A stretch of 64,000 nucleotides of DNA. Origin: Pseudomonas sp. W4I3. Its GTDB lineage: Bacteria > Pseudomonadota > Gammaproteobacteria > Pseudomonadales > Pseudomonadaceae. How positions within the stretch are numbered: position 1 is the first letter of the stretch; each line of letters opens with the position of its first letter. Below the pieces are notes generated by a model that saw only the letters and a program-made list of their open reading frames with translations, was not told the DNA's origin and searched no databases. Shown here piece by piece: positions 34,296 to 43,501 of the stretch. Made by a program: the position numbers and the translations under genes. Location: positions 4,611,501 to 4,675,500 of the forward strand of contig NZ_JAUSXS010000001.1 in assembly GCF_030816195.1 (NCBI RefSeq), in the 5' to 3' direction.

Positions 34296-36758
34296 TCAGC
34301 GGAATGTGCCGGGCGCCTTGAATAACAGGGGCTGTGGCCGCACGGGTCGGCACTGCAGGCTATCAAAGGTAAACAGTTGCGGACGCTCGATCAGATAGCC
34401 TTGAGCGTAGTCCACACCTATCTCAAGTAGCGCCTGTTCGATCTGCGACGTTTCAACAAACTCGGCAATGGTGCGTTTACCCATGACATGGCCGATGTGA
34501 TTGATCACTTCGACCATGGCGCGGTTAATCGGGTCGTCCAGCATATCCTTTACGAAACTTCCATCGATCTTCAGGAAGTCTACAGGTAAATGTTTGAGAT
34601 AGGCGAATGAGGACATTCCGGCGCAAAAGTCATCCAAGGAAAAATGGCAACCTAACGCTTTGAGTTCATTAATAAAACGAATCGCGCTGCCTAAATTGGC
34701 GATGGCGCTGGTTTCAGTTATTTCAAAACAAATCATTTCCGGCGGAATACTGTAAGTGCCGAATTTCTCACGTAAAAACCCGAGAAAATCATCATCGCCA
34801 ATAGTTATTCCTGACAGATTAATCGCACACATGGCCATAGGTCGGCCCGGACGCTCATGCATGCAACGCGCGATGATCTTGAAAACGTTTTCCACCACCC
34901 AGCGATCCAGGGACGTCATCAAGCCGTAACGTTCGGCCGCTGGAATAAAACTGTCGGGCAGAATGATCCGCCCCGCTTCGTCGTGCAGCCGCAGCAGGAT
35001 TTCGACGTGCCCATTGCCCGCCTCGGTATGGCCCAGCGGGGAGATTTCCTGGGCGTACAGGCAAAAGCGATCCTCTTCCAGCGCCATGTGCAGGCGCTGC
35101 ACCCAAGCCATCTCACCAAAACGCAGGGACAGCTCCGAGTCATCGGCGTGATACACCTGCACCCGGTTGCGCCCCTTTTCCTTGGCCATGTAGCACGCCA
35201 TGTCGGCGGCGCGCAGGGAAGTTTCCAGGGTGGTCGGGGTTTGTGAGATATGCACCAGGCCGATGCTGACGGTGGTCATGAACGGTCGACCCTTCCACAC
35301 AAAATGCAGGCTCTGCACGGTGTGGCGCAGGCTCTCGGCGATCTTTTCGGCCACCGATGCCGGGCAGTTCTCCAGCAGAATGCCGAACTCATCGCCACCC
35401 AGCCGCGCCAGCGTATCGCCTTCGCGCAGGTCCGATTGCAGCAGCGCGCAGATGTGGCGCAGCAACTCGTCGCCCGCCGCGTGGCCGCAGGTGTCATTGA
35501 CCAGCTTGAACTGGTCCAGGTCGAGGAACATCAGGGCGTGGCGGCCGTTTTTCTGGCGCGCCACCTGCTGCAGCACCTGCTCCAGGCGGTATTCGAATTC
35601 GCGGCGATTGGCCAGGCCGGTCAAGGCATCGTGGGTCGCCTGCCACGAAAGGTTGGCGATGTACTGGCGCTCCTGAGTCATGTCATGCAGCACCAGCACC
35701 GCACCACTGACCTTGCCAGCGCTGCGAATCGGCGCGCCAACCAGCGTCACTGAGACCGTACTGCCGTCCAGGCGCTGGATCAGCTTGGAATGGTCACTGC
35801 CGCCACTGAGGTCGCCGGTGATGATGTGCTCGATCAGGGTAAAGCCGTCCGGCTCGGCGTTTTCATCCAGCAACTTGAACAACGCCGCCAACGGCAGGCC
35901 CTGGGCCCGGGCCGAGGTCCAGTGGGTCAGCGCCTCAGCGGCGGGGTTCATATAGGCAATCGCACCGTCCACGTCGGTGGTGATGACCCCGTCGCCAATC
36001 GATTCAAGGGTGATCTGCGCCCGCTCTTTTTCCGCCTGCAGCGCATCGGCGAACGCATGGCGCTGGGCGAGCAGCTTGTGCGTGCGCAGCAGCGCCAGGA
36101 CGATCAGGCCCAGCGCCGTGGCCAGGTTGGTGATCAACAACAGCCGCAGGATCATCCGCGACCCTTCACCCAAGGCATCACTGAACGCCTTGGCGGCCGG
36201 TGTCACACCTTCGTTGATCGCGGTGATGCGCGCCTTCCACTGGCGCACATCATTGGCATTGACCCTTTGCGCAACGATGGCACCGTGCATTTCCCGAGCG
36301 AGGTCATCCAGTTGCAACAAGTAGCCGTCACCCACCGTCCACAGCTCGATGGCTTTTTCCAGGTAGCTGAAATGACGAAAGTTGAGGTACAGCCAGATCA
36401 GGCTGGAGACGTCGTCGGGGTGGTTGCCCCCCTTGATGATGCCTTGGCGGGCGGCGGCGATGTCCGGTGTGGGGCGGTCCAGCGCGATGCGCAATTCATG
36501 CCCGCCTTGCGGCACGGCAATGGCCTGCTGGTACTTGAGGTAGGTGCTCGCCTCGCGATCATCGGCGTAGAGGGTCAGGTAGTAGATGGCATCCTTCTGG
36601 CCCTTGGACCACAGGCTTTCGCCTGCCACATAGCCACGCACCGCCGAAAGCACGTAAAGACTGACGCAGCCTAACAATGCCTGGAACAGCACAACGGCGA
36701 TAAAGGGCCAGACAATGCCCAGCAGCCGTGGCGTTCCGAGAGTCCGCTTTTGCTTCAT
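34296..36758 (-). CDS. rbdA: Membrane PAS-GGDEF-EAL c-di-GMP phosphodiesterase, RbdA-like
   Basis: An 820-residue protein. TM1 is at about 12-35, a periplasmic region of about 165 residues follows, TM2 is near 203-226, then PAS (about 245-365), GGDEF (about 380-540, LARLGGDEFGILLE) and EAL (about 555-805). EAL residues are kept: EILLRL at the EAL position, CAINLSG, CFEITETSAI, LDDFCAGMSSFAYLKHLPVD and FLKIDGSFV. Layout and length match RbdA (PA0861), a biofilm-dispersal phosphodiesterase stimulated by GTP binding to GGDEF, and the downstream neighbours also match the PAO1 order as I recall it. AAGGGA precedes the ATG at 36758. Confidence 0.8.
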   Translation of the reverse strand: MKQKRTLGTPRLLGIVWPFIAVVLFQALLGCVSLYVLSAVRGYVAGESLWSKGQKDAIYYLTLYADDREASTYLKYQQAIAVPQGGHELRIALDRPTPDIAAARQGIIKGGNHPDDVSSLIWLYLNFRHFSYLEKAIELWTVGDGYLLQLDDLAREMHGAIVAQRVNANDVRQWKARITAINEGVTPAAKAFSDALGEGSRMILRLLLITNLATALGLIVLALLRTHKLLAQRHAFADALQAEKERAQITLESIGDGVITTDVDGAIAYMNPAAEALTHWTSARAQGLPLAALFKLLDENAEPDGFTLIEHIITGDLSGGSDHSKLIQRLDGSTVSVTLVGAPIRSAGKVSGAVLVLHDMTQERQYIANLSWQATHDALTGLANRREFEYRLEQVLQQVARQKNGRHALMFLDLDQFKLVNDTCGHAAGDELLRHICALLQSDLREGDTLARLGGDEFGILLENCPASVAEKIAESLRHTVQSLHFVWKGRPFMTTVSIGLVHISQTPTTLETSLRAADMACYMAKEKGRNRVQVYHADDSELSLRFGEMAWVQRLHMALEEDRFCLYAQEISPLGHTEAGNGHVEILLRLHDEAGRIILPDSFIPAAERYGLMTSLDRWVVENVFKIIARCMHERPGRPMAMCAINLSGITIGDDDFLGFLREKFGTYSIPPEMICFEITETSAIANLGSAIRFINELKALGCHFSLDDFCAGMSSFAYLKHLPVDFLKIDGSFVKDMLDDPINRAMVEVINHIGHVMGKRTIAEFVETSQIEQALLEIGVDYAQGYLIERPQLFTFDSLQCRPVRPQPLLFKAPGTFR

Positions 36759-36829
36759 GAAGTCCCTTGCACATGCACAGCTCAATACGCACGCGAAAAT
36801 CCGCTCCCGATCGCCCAGCCTAAGCTAAA

Positions 36830-38647
36830 TCACCGCACTTGTTGCAAGTGTCCATACAATTTGGCGTACAGCCCGCCGTCGGCTATCAACTGCTGATGGT
36901 CGCCATCCTCTGCGATACGCCCGCCATCGAACACCAGCACCCGATCAGCCTGTTTCACCGCTGAAAGCCGGTGGGCGATAATCAGTGTAGTACGCCCGCT
37001 GAGAAAGCGCGCCAGCGCCTGGTGCAAGTTGTACTCGGTGGCTGCATCCAGCGCCGAGGTGGCTTCATCCAGAATCACCACCTTGGGCTCGGCCAGCACC
37101 ATGCGGGCGATGGCCAGGCGCTGGCGCTGGCCACCGGAAAAGCGCACGCCAGAGCGGCCAACTATGCTGTCCAGACCCAATGGCAAGGCTCTGACGGTAG
37201 CGTCCAGCTGAGCAATCTCCAGTGCCTGCCAGCACGCCTGGTCCGTACGTTCGCGGCCCATGGTCAGGTTGGCGCGCACCGTATCGTTGAACAGCGCCGG
37301 GTGTTGCAGCACCACCGCGACGTTTTCGCGAATGGTCGCCAGGCCGACCTCCTGCTGGGTCGCGCCGCCAAACCGAATGGTGCCGGCCTGCGGCGTGTAG
37401 AGGCCCAGCAACAGTTGCACCAGGGTACTTTTGCCGCCGCCGCTGGCACCGACAATTGCAACCTTCTCACCTGGTGCGATGACCAGATTCAATTGGTCGA
37501 GCACCAAGTCGTCGCCATAGCCGAAGTCCAGGCCCCGCACTTCGATGCCCACCGTCGCACGCTCGCTGAACGGATCGGTACCACCCGCGTATTGCGGCTC
37601 GTCGGCGCGGGCCAGCAGCTCGTTGATGCGCGTCAACGCACCGCCCGCCGCGTAGTAGGCGTATTGCAGGTTGAGCAATTGCTCCACCGGGCCGATCATG
37701 AACCACAGGTAGCTGAACACCGCGAGCATCTGGCCGATGGACAGGTCGGAAAACAGCACGGTGAGCATCGCCGCTGCGCGAAAGATGTCGATGCCGAACT
37801 GGAACAGCAAGCCACTGGCACGGCTGGAAGCGTCGGTTTTCCATTGCGAATGAATGGCATAGTCCCGCACTTCCTGGGCCCGCTGGCCCAGGCGCCCGAG
37901 AAAAAAGCCCTGACGGTTGCCGGCGCGCACTTCCTGGATAGCGTCCAGGGTTTCGGTCAGCGCCTGGGTGAACCGCGACGTGCTGTCGTTTTCGAGTTTC
38001 TTCAAGTGTTTGACGCGTTTGCCCAACTGCACCGTGGCGTAGATCACCAACGGGTTGAACAGCAGGATCAGCAGCGCCAGTTGCCAATGCATCCACACCA
38101 GGATGGCCGATGTGCCGACCAGCGTGAGCATGGCCACCAGAAAACGACTGAGGGTTTCGCCGACGAATTTGTCCAGGGTGTCCAGGTCGGTGACCAGGTG
38201 AGTCGTCACCGTGCCGCTGCCCAGGCTTTCGTATTCGCCGAGGGAAATGCGCTTGAGCCGTTCAATCAGCCGCACGCGGATGCGGTAGACGATGTCCTTG
38301 GCCAGTCGCGCAAACAGCCGCGCCTGCACCACGTTGAATACCAGCGCGCCGCAGCGCAGGGTCAGGGTGATCAGGAGCATCAGGCCGATATAGCCGGCGG
38401 CCTGCTGCCAGCCCAGCGGCAAGGCGTGGTTCATCACCTTGAGCGCGGTATCGCCATGGCCCAGCAGCACTTCGTCGACCAACAGCGGTAGCAGCAAGGG
38501 AATGGGTACGCTGCACAAGGTTGCGAGCACGGCGACGCTATTGGCGATCCACAGGGATTTCTTGTGACGCAGGGCCAGGCGGCGAATTTCCGCCCAGGTC
38601 AGACGGTCGGTACGCCTTGATTCAGGGGCGTCAGGCTGATCATGCAC
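36830..38647 (-). CDS. ABC transporter with fused permease and ATPase (MsbA/MdlB-like exporter)
   Basis: A 605-residue half-transporter. Six transmembrane helices occupy about residues 30-330; the ATPase part (about 365-605) has Walker A VGASGGGKST, signature RFSGGQRQRLAIARMV, Walker B VVILDEATSALD and the H-loop IIAHRLS. It works as a homodimer exporting lipids, peptides or drugs. A GTG at 38647 (GGAG upstream) is the best start: it overlaps the stop of the DsbA-like gene by eight bases, suggesting coupled translation. The longer frame to 38710 lies inside that gene. Substrate unknown. Confidence 0.85.
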   Translation of the reverse strand: MHDQPDAPESRRTDRLTWAEIRRLALRHKKSLWIANSVAVLATLCSVPIPLLLPLLVDEVLLGHGDTALKVMNHALPLGWQQAAGYIGLMLLITLTLRCGALVFNVVQARLFARLAKDIVYRIRVRLIERLKRISLGEYESLGSGTVTTHLVTDLDTLDKFVGETLSRFLVAMLTLVGTSAILVWMHWQLALLILLFNPLVIYATVQLGKRVKHLKKLENDSTSRFTQALTETLDAIQEVRAGNRQGFFLGRLGQRAQEVRDYAIHSQWKTDASSRASGLLFQFGIDIFRAAAMLTVLFSDLSIGQMLAVFSYLWFMIGPVEQLLNLQYAYYAAGGALTRINELLARADEPQYAGGTDPFSERATVGIEVRGLDFGYGDDLVLDQLNLVIAPGEKVAIVGASGGGKSTLVQLLLGLYTPQAGTIRFGGATQQEVGLATIRENVAVVLQHPALFNDTVRANLTMGRERTDQACWQALEIAQLDATVRALPLGLDSIVGRSGVRFSGGQRQRLAIARMVLAEPKVVILDEATSALDAATEYNLHQALARFLSGRTTLIIAHRLSAVKQADRVLVFDGGRIAEDGDHQQLIADGGLYAKLYGHLQQVR

Positions 38648-39275
38648 AGGCAGCTCGCTCCAACCATCGGCCCAGCAAGGGCGACAGCTCGGACAGCGGC
38701 TGGTAACCATTGGTCAGCAGGGCCAACTGACCATTGCGCTCGGCGAGCAAGGTCGGGAAGCCGGCAATGCCCAGGTCCTGCACCCACGTAAAATCGGCGG
38801 CGGTGGCCGCGTGCTGCTCGGCGCGGTCAAACTCGCCAGCAAACTCGATACGCGGAATGCCAGCCTGCTCCGCCAGTTCCACCAGCACGTGGGCGGAGGT
38901 GACGTCGCGGCCCTCTACATAGAACGCTTGCTGGATCAGCCCCAGCAGCCTCCAGGCGCAATCGGGTGCCAGGCTGCGCGCCGTGACGATGGCACGGCAC
39001 GCAGGCTCGGTGTCATAGACAAACCCATCAGGCAACGCACCCTCGCGCTTGAACGGCTGGCCGGTGGCGTCGGTCACCGCCTGCCAGTGCTCAAGGATAT
39101 AGCGCCGGGTGGTCGGCTCCAGCGCCGCGCCGCTACCGGTGCGCAAGCCGCCCACCACCAGGTGCAACTCCACACCGGCCGCCTGGGCCTGCTCAACCAG
39201 CGCCTGCGCCACCGGGGCAAAGCCCCAGCACCAGGAACACATCGGGTCCATTACATAGAGCAGGCGCGCGGGCAT
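38640..39275 (-). CDS. DsbA-family (FrnE-like) thioredoxin-fold protein
   Basis: A 211-residue cytoplasmic thiol protein. The N-terminus LLYVMDPMCSWCWGFAPVAQ carries a CxxC motif (C-S-W-C) at the start of the first helix, and the cis-Pro segment LGIAGFPTLLAERNGQ is near residues 165-180. The helical insert between them is of FrnE type, without a signal peptide. It begins three bases after the trhO stop and overlaps the ABC exporter start, so the three genes form one operon. Possible roles are disulfide isomerisation or glutathione-linked redox. Confidence 0.85.
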   Translation of the reverse strand: MPARLLYVMDPMCSWCWGFAPVAQALVEQAQAAGVELHLVVGGLRTGSGAALEPTTRRYILEHWQAVTDATGQPFKREGALPDGFVYDTEPACRAIVTARSLAPDCAWRLLGLIQQAFYVEGRDVTSAHVLVELAEQAGIPRIEFAGEFDRAEQHAATAADFTWVQDLGIAGFPTLLAERNGQLALLTNGYQPLSELSPLLGRWLERAACA

Positions 39276-39278
39276 GGT

Positions 39279-40220
39279 TCAGGCCTCGGAAGGGGTTTGC
39301 TTGTAGTTGAAGCCAATCGGGTGCGGCATATTGCGGGCCTTGGCCAGTTCGATCTGCTTCTGTCGATCGATGGCGCTACGCCGGGTTTTCTCCGGCAGCT
39401 TATCCCAGCAATGCGGGCAACTGATGCCGGCCACGTAGTGCTCGGACGCGCGGTCTTCGACGCTGACCGGTGTGCGGCAGGCATGACATTGATCGTAGTC
39501 GCCTTCGCTCAAGTCGTGGCGCACCGTCACGCGGTTGTCGAAAACAAAGCAGTCACCCTGCCACTTGGTCTCTTCCTGCGGCACCTCTTCGAGGTATTTG
39601 AGGATGCCGCCCTTGAGATGATAGACCTCATCGAAGCCTTCGCTGAGCATATAGCTCGAGGCTTTTTCGCACCGAATGCCACCGGTGCAGAACATGGCGA
39701 CTTTCTTGTGCCTGGCCGGGTCGAAGTTGGCTTTGATGTAGTCGGGGAATTCGCGAAAACTGGTGGTTTTCGGGTCGATCGCACCTTCAAAGGTACCAAT
39801 TGACACCTCGTAATCGTTGCGGGTGTCGATCAGCAACACTTCGGGGTCGTTGATCAGCGCATTCCAGTCCTTGGGGTCAACGTAGGTGCCGACCTGCTTG
39901 TTCGGGTCAACGCCTTCGACGCCCAGGGTCACGATTTCTTTCTTGAGCTTGACCTTGGTGCGATAAAACGGCTGGTCGTCGCAGTACGACTCTTTGTGGT
40001 CGATATCGTCCATGCGGGGGTCGTTCTTGAGCCACGCCATCAGGCCGTCGATGCCTTCGCGGCTGCCGGAAACGGTGCCGTTGATGCCTTCTTGGGCGAT
40101 CAGCAACGTGCCTTTGATGCCGTTGTCGACCATCGCCTGCAGCAATGGCTCGCGCAGGGCGACGTAATCTTCGAGGGTGACGAACTTGTACAGTGCCGCC
40201 ACGACGATCGGTTGAGTCAT
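39279..40220 (-). CDS. trhO: tRNA uridine(34) hydroxylase TrhO (rhodanese domain)
   Basis: A 313-residue protein with an N-terminal acylphosphatase-like domain (YKFVTLEDYVALREPLLQAM, GIKGTLLIAQEGINGTVSGS) and a rhodanese domain (about 120-220) whose loop reads AMFCTGGIRCEKASSYML with the catalytic cysteine. The C-terminus has a CxxC pair of motifs (DQCHACRTPV, ISCPHCWDKLPEKTRR) that may bind a metal. TrhO (YceA) oxygen-dependently hydroxylates U34 of tRNA to ho5U. GGAGAG precedes the ATG. First gene of the trhO-dsbA-ABC operon, and the left flank of the Tc island. Confidence 0.92.
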   Translation of the reverse strand: MTQPIVVAALYKFVTLEDYVALREPLLQAMVDNGIKGTLLIAQEGINGTVSGSREGIDGLMAWLKNDPRMDDIDHKESYCDDQPFYRTKVKLKKEIVTLGVEGVDPNKQVGTYVDPKDWNALINDPEVLLIDTRNDYEVSIGTFEGAIDPKTTSFREFPDYIKANFDPARHKKVAMFCTGGIRCEKASSYMLSEGFDEVYHLKGGILKYLEEVPQEETKWQGDCFVFDNRVTVRHDLSEGDYDQCHACRTPVSVEDRASEHYVAGISCPHCWDKLPEKTRRSAIDRQKQIELAKARNMPHPIGFNYKQTPSEA

Positions 40221-40373
40221 GGGTGTTCTCTCCAGGTGGCTACCCTCGTAAAGGGTGAACCGGATGCAAAAGGACGCCGGCCAGGCGGCGCGGCGCGCAT
40301 TCTAGCAAAACCATGCAGCCACCGCATCGACACGCAGTCGCTGATATTCCCCGGCCCCTGGCGGCAATCGGCC

Positions 40374-43283
40374 TCAGCGGTGCGGGTTGCGTATGCCCTC
40401 CACTCGGTACCGCTGGCCCCCGAGATGTTTCAACATCAAACGATAGGCGCCGCGTCCACGCGAAGCGGAGTAGCCATGCAAATCCGCAGACCACAGTTGA
40501 TCGCTGTGAGAATGCCAATGAACCGCGCGCAAACGCCCTTCGCCCAAGTGGCTGAGGGTAAGGGCAATACTGCGGCCCTCGCGGCTCAATGGATCGATAC
40601 TTCCAAGCGCCTGAGTATCGATCTGCATCCGTTGGGCAGCGGCTCCCGCCGTCATCGGCGCCAGCATCGACAGTTGGGCAGGCGCTTGCCGACCACCGCG
40701 TGCGCGGCCGGAGCCGGCAACCTGTGTCGTCGCCCCAACTTCGAACGCGCTTGGCCCCGCCTGCTGACCACTTGCGGCAGCGGACTCAAGCCCTGGTTTT
40801 CGCAGCAGTACCGCGGCATAGCCCATGCGTTTCAATTCAGGCATCGGATTACGACTGCCCTTCAGTATTTTTTCGACGTCTCCCGGTTTGTCCACAGGCC
40901 CCGCGTAACCGTAGACATTCTTCTGAGGTGACGTAAAGACGTAGAGGGAAATCCCTTCGTCCGTATGGCGGCGCCCATAGGCAAAATTCACCATCCGCTC
41001 CGTTTCTTCGTGAGTCAATTGCGCCTGCTGCGCCAACGTGATCGCCATCTCCGAAACATTCCTGGCGAATAGTTCTTCTACCTGTTCCACGGCCCTGGCC
41101 TGGGCCTGCGGTTGCATCTGTTGATAGACGCTCAGACGGACGGCGCCAAACAGTGCGCCGCCCACCAGGCCCCCAACGGAAGCCCCCATCGCCGCATTGC
41201 CAAGCAGCGTCCCCGCGGCCAGGCCCAGCAAGACCAAAAGCAGGAGGGTTATCATAGCGAGCTCTCGTACGACGTTCTCCACGGCAGCGGGCTGCAGCCC
41301 CATTGAGTCCACGAACGTGATCGGGTTGTTGAACGCCATGAGATAGGGATTGAGCTGTGCACCATTTCCTGCGGGGTCAGGGTTTATCCATCGCTGCAGC
41401 CACGGGGCGTAATAGCGGAAACCGTAATAATACAAACCGCTGGCGTCACGCTCTTTGCCTGAATATCGGCGAGTCTTGTAGCTGCCCTCCAGCGCGTTGC
41501 GCGATGCCCACCATGCCGTCCCTCCGTACGGAAAATAACTTTCCTGGCTCAACAACTGGGCTTGTTCGCCCAGCTCCAGTCCCTGACTCGATTGCTGATC
41601 CGTGAGGCAAAAACGCAGGGTTTCATCGGCCGCTCCCTCATCAAGTCCCAGCTCCCATTGCAAGACCTCAACCGTGCAACGCGCCACTTCAAGGCGCACC
41701 ACATTCAGCCGGCGCAACGGTCGATGACGAATTTCCAGGCCGGGCAAGTAATACACGCGCGCGGTCTGCCGACTGCCGGCCACCTGCTGATGCGTGAACT
41801 TGAGCGCCCGCTGGCCGTCGCCTGCATACCCATAAGCCTCCTCGTCCGGGTTGCCCTCCTCTCGCAGAATCGTCGTGACGTTAGTCAGTTGATTACGCAC
41901 GTTCCACGTCATCGGCAGGCCACGCACCAGTTGTTGCTGATTGCCGTTGGCATCAAACCCCTGCACCAACTCAGCCACCGGATGTTCACTGGACAGCGCA
42001 CGATTGCTGCCGCTTGCGACCTGCATGTCACGGGTGTAACCGACGCCACTGGAGGGCACATGGCGCAGCCGTGTCAGGTTGCCCCCCTCGTCATAGGCAT
42101 AGTGCTGGGTGTAATTGCGCCATAAACCGGTATCGGTCGAGCCGAACGAAATACGTGGGGGCAGTGCCTGGCCGATGGCAGCGGCGGTACTTTCCCGGCC
42201 CGTGGCCTGGGTCAGTTGGTACAGCGAGTCGTATTCATAGCGATATGAAGCCTCCACTTGCGTGTTGTGGCTCCATTTCGTCGGTTGCGCTTGATCCTGC
42301 AGGTTCGAAATGTTTCCCACGGGATCATAGTCGTAGTTCAAATCCTGCAGCGGCGCCGCCGGCTCATTTTTGCGGTACGCCGTCAGCCGGTCCATACGGC
42401 CATCCTCGGCGCGGTACGCGGCCATGCTGGTCACGCCATTCCCCAGCACGGCCGCTTCCACCTGACCGGCGGCATTGTAGGCGTAGCGCTCTATTACGGT
42501 CTTGCGCGTGCCACTTTTCAAGGTGAGGTGAACATTCTTCGCCTGCCCGTCCAGCCCATAGGCGAACTGTCGGGCATTGCCCTTGGCGTCGACCTGCTCC
42601 AACGTGCCGCCAAGGGCGTCAAACCTCCAGCGAGTGGTGTAATGCACGCTCTGCAGTGGCTGGTCCTGATCGGCCTGGGCAAGCGGCCAGTCAACATCGC
42701 CTGGCGCCTCGCGAAACCGCCGGGTTTGACGAAGCATCTGCCCGGCAATCCCATACGCGTCGCACACTTGGGTGCCTGCCGGGTCGGCATGGCGTACCAG
42801 ACGGCCACTGCGGTTAAGTGCGCGATCCTCAGGCGTTGGCATGGCATACACCAGGCGCTCCACACACCGGGGTCGCGCTTCGCCGGCAGCTTGTTCGAAC
42901 ACCGCTACCGGACGCTGCAAGGCGTCGTAGTCGTGGCGCTGATAGGCACCCCGCCCGTCCCAGGCATGCAGCAGTTGCCCCGCTGGCGCCGCCAGCATCA
43001 GCCGCAGGCCGGCGTCCACATCATCGCTGCGGATCAGCGTACCGGACAGGCTGTACACCGACACTTGATTCGCCTCGGTCAACGGTTCGCGTGATTTCAG
43101 GGTCAGCAGGCGCGGATCCCACTGCTCAAGCAACAGGCCACTGGCCCCATAGACGTGCCGCCTGACGCGGGTTGATGGCGCTGTCTCAGACGTAGCGCGC
43201 AGATAGTCGACGCTGCGCACGGTCAACCCACGGGGGTCGACCGCAACAAGCGAGGGCGTGTTTCGATGAAGGGAAGCAGACAT
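40374..43283 (-). CDS. tccC: Tc toxin subunit TccC-like, RHS protein with cargo C-terminus 1
   Basis: A 969-residue C-subunit. Residues 1 to about 658 are the conserved RHS/YD shell: start MSASLHRNTPSLVAVDPRGL, YD repeats such as YDYDPVGNISNLQDQAQPTK, then RYSGKERDASGLYYYGFRYY and INPDPAGNGAQLNPYLMAFN ending VDSMGL, the self-cleavage region. Residues 659-969 are the variable toxin part: a glycine-rich hydrophobic segment (ITLLLLVLLGLAAGTLLGNA and GASVGGLVGGALFGAV), then a helical region, then a basic C-terminus with RAVHWHSHSDQLWSADLHGY. I do not recognise the cargo. It points away from the tcaA operon, with which it shares a 218-bp promoter gap. Confidence 0.88.
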   Translation of the reverse strand: MSASLHRNTPSLVAVDPRGLTVRSVDYLRATSETAPSTRVRRHVYGASGLLLEQWDPRLLTLKSREPLTEANQVSVYSLSGTLIRSDDVDAGLRLMLAAPAGQLLHAWDGRGAYQRHDYDALQRPVAVFEQAAGEARPRCVERLVYAMPTPEDRALNRSGRLVRHADPAGTQVCDAYGIAGQMLRQTRRFREAPGDVDWPLAQADQDQPLQSVHYTTRWRFDALGGTLEQVDAKGNARQFAYGLDGQAKNVHLTLKSGTRKTVIERYAYNAAGQVEAAVLGNGVTSMAAYRAEDGRMDRLTAYRKNEPAAPLQDLNYDYDPVGNISNLQDQAQPTKWSHNTQVEASYRYEYDSLYQLTQATGRESTAAAIGQALPPRISFGSTDTGLWRNYTQHYAYDEGGNLTRLRHVPSSGVGYTRDMQVASGSNRALSSEHPVAELVQGFDANGNQQQLVRGLPMTWNVRNQLTNVTTILREEGNPDEEAYGYAGDGQRALKFTHQQVAGSRQTARVYYLPGLEIRHRPLRRLNVVRLEVARCTVEVLQWELGLDEGAADETLRFCLTDQQSSQGLELGEQAQLLSQESYFPYGGTAWWASRNALEGSYKTRRYSGKERDASGLYYYGFRYYAPWLQRWINPDPAGNGAQLNPYLMAFNNPITFVDSMGLQPAAVENVVRELAMITLLLLVLLGLAAGTLLGNAAMGASVGGLVGGALFGAVRLSVYQQMQPQAQARAVEQVEELFARNVSEMAITLAQQAQLTHEETERMVNFAYGRRHTDEGISLYVFTSPQKNVYGYAGPVDKPGDVEKILKGSRNPMPELKRMGYAAVLLRKPGLESAAASGQQAGPSAFEVGATTQVAGSGRARGGRQAPAQLSMLAPMTAGAAAQRMQIDTQALGSIDPLSREGRSIALTLSHLGEGRLRAVHWHSHSDQLWSADLHGYSASRGRGAYRLMLKHLGGQRYRVEGIRNPHR

Positions 43284-43316
43284 GATCAGATGCCCTGTAT
43301 TTGCACAATGGTCAGC

Positions 43317-43327
43317 AAAGCCTAGGG
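43317..43327 (-). promoter_or_regulatory. AAAGCCTAGGG element upstream of tccC 1
   Basis: The same 11 bases occur upstream of the second tccC gene (58824-58834). Here the element ends 33 bp from the ATG at 43283; there it is 35 bp from the ATG. Identical sequence at nearly the same spacing before two otherwise different leaders suggests a shared promoter or regulator site. Confidence 0.5.
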
Positions 43328-43394
43328 TTCATGTCTCGCGCCGAGGTGGTAGCGGCGTATGGACGCCTCAATCGGCGGGGGGCCGGCGATGCCC

Positions 43395-43426
43395 GTAAAT
43401 GGCTATACCTGTAAATAGCTATTCCT
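43395..43426 (+). repeat. 16-bp tandem repeat before the tcaA operon
   Basis: GTAAATGGCTATACCT is followed at once by GTAAATAGCTATTCCT, 14 of 16 identical, 76 bp before the tcaA start. A 16-bp period puts the two copies about one and a half helix turns apart. It could bind a regulator of the Tc operon. Confidence 0.45.
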
Positions 43427-43501
43427 GACCCCGTTAACCTGCGTGATAGCGTTTTTCATTGCCCGCTGGACCCATCGGCGGCCGTGAAGGAACGTATAGA
43501 T

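Noticed and set aside
36971..38491. 506-codon plus-strand frame opposite the ABC exporter
   Set aside because: It is antisense to Walker and signature motifs of a real gene, with low-complexity Gln/His/Arg content.
38641..38643. ATG at 38643 as start of the ABC exporter
   Set aside because: It is in another frame; the in-frame start is the GTG at 38647.
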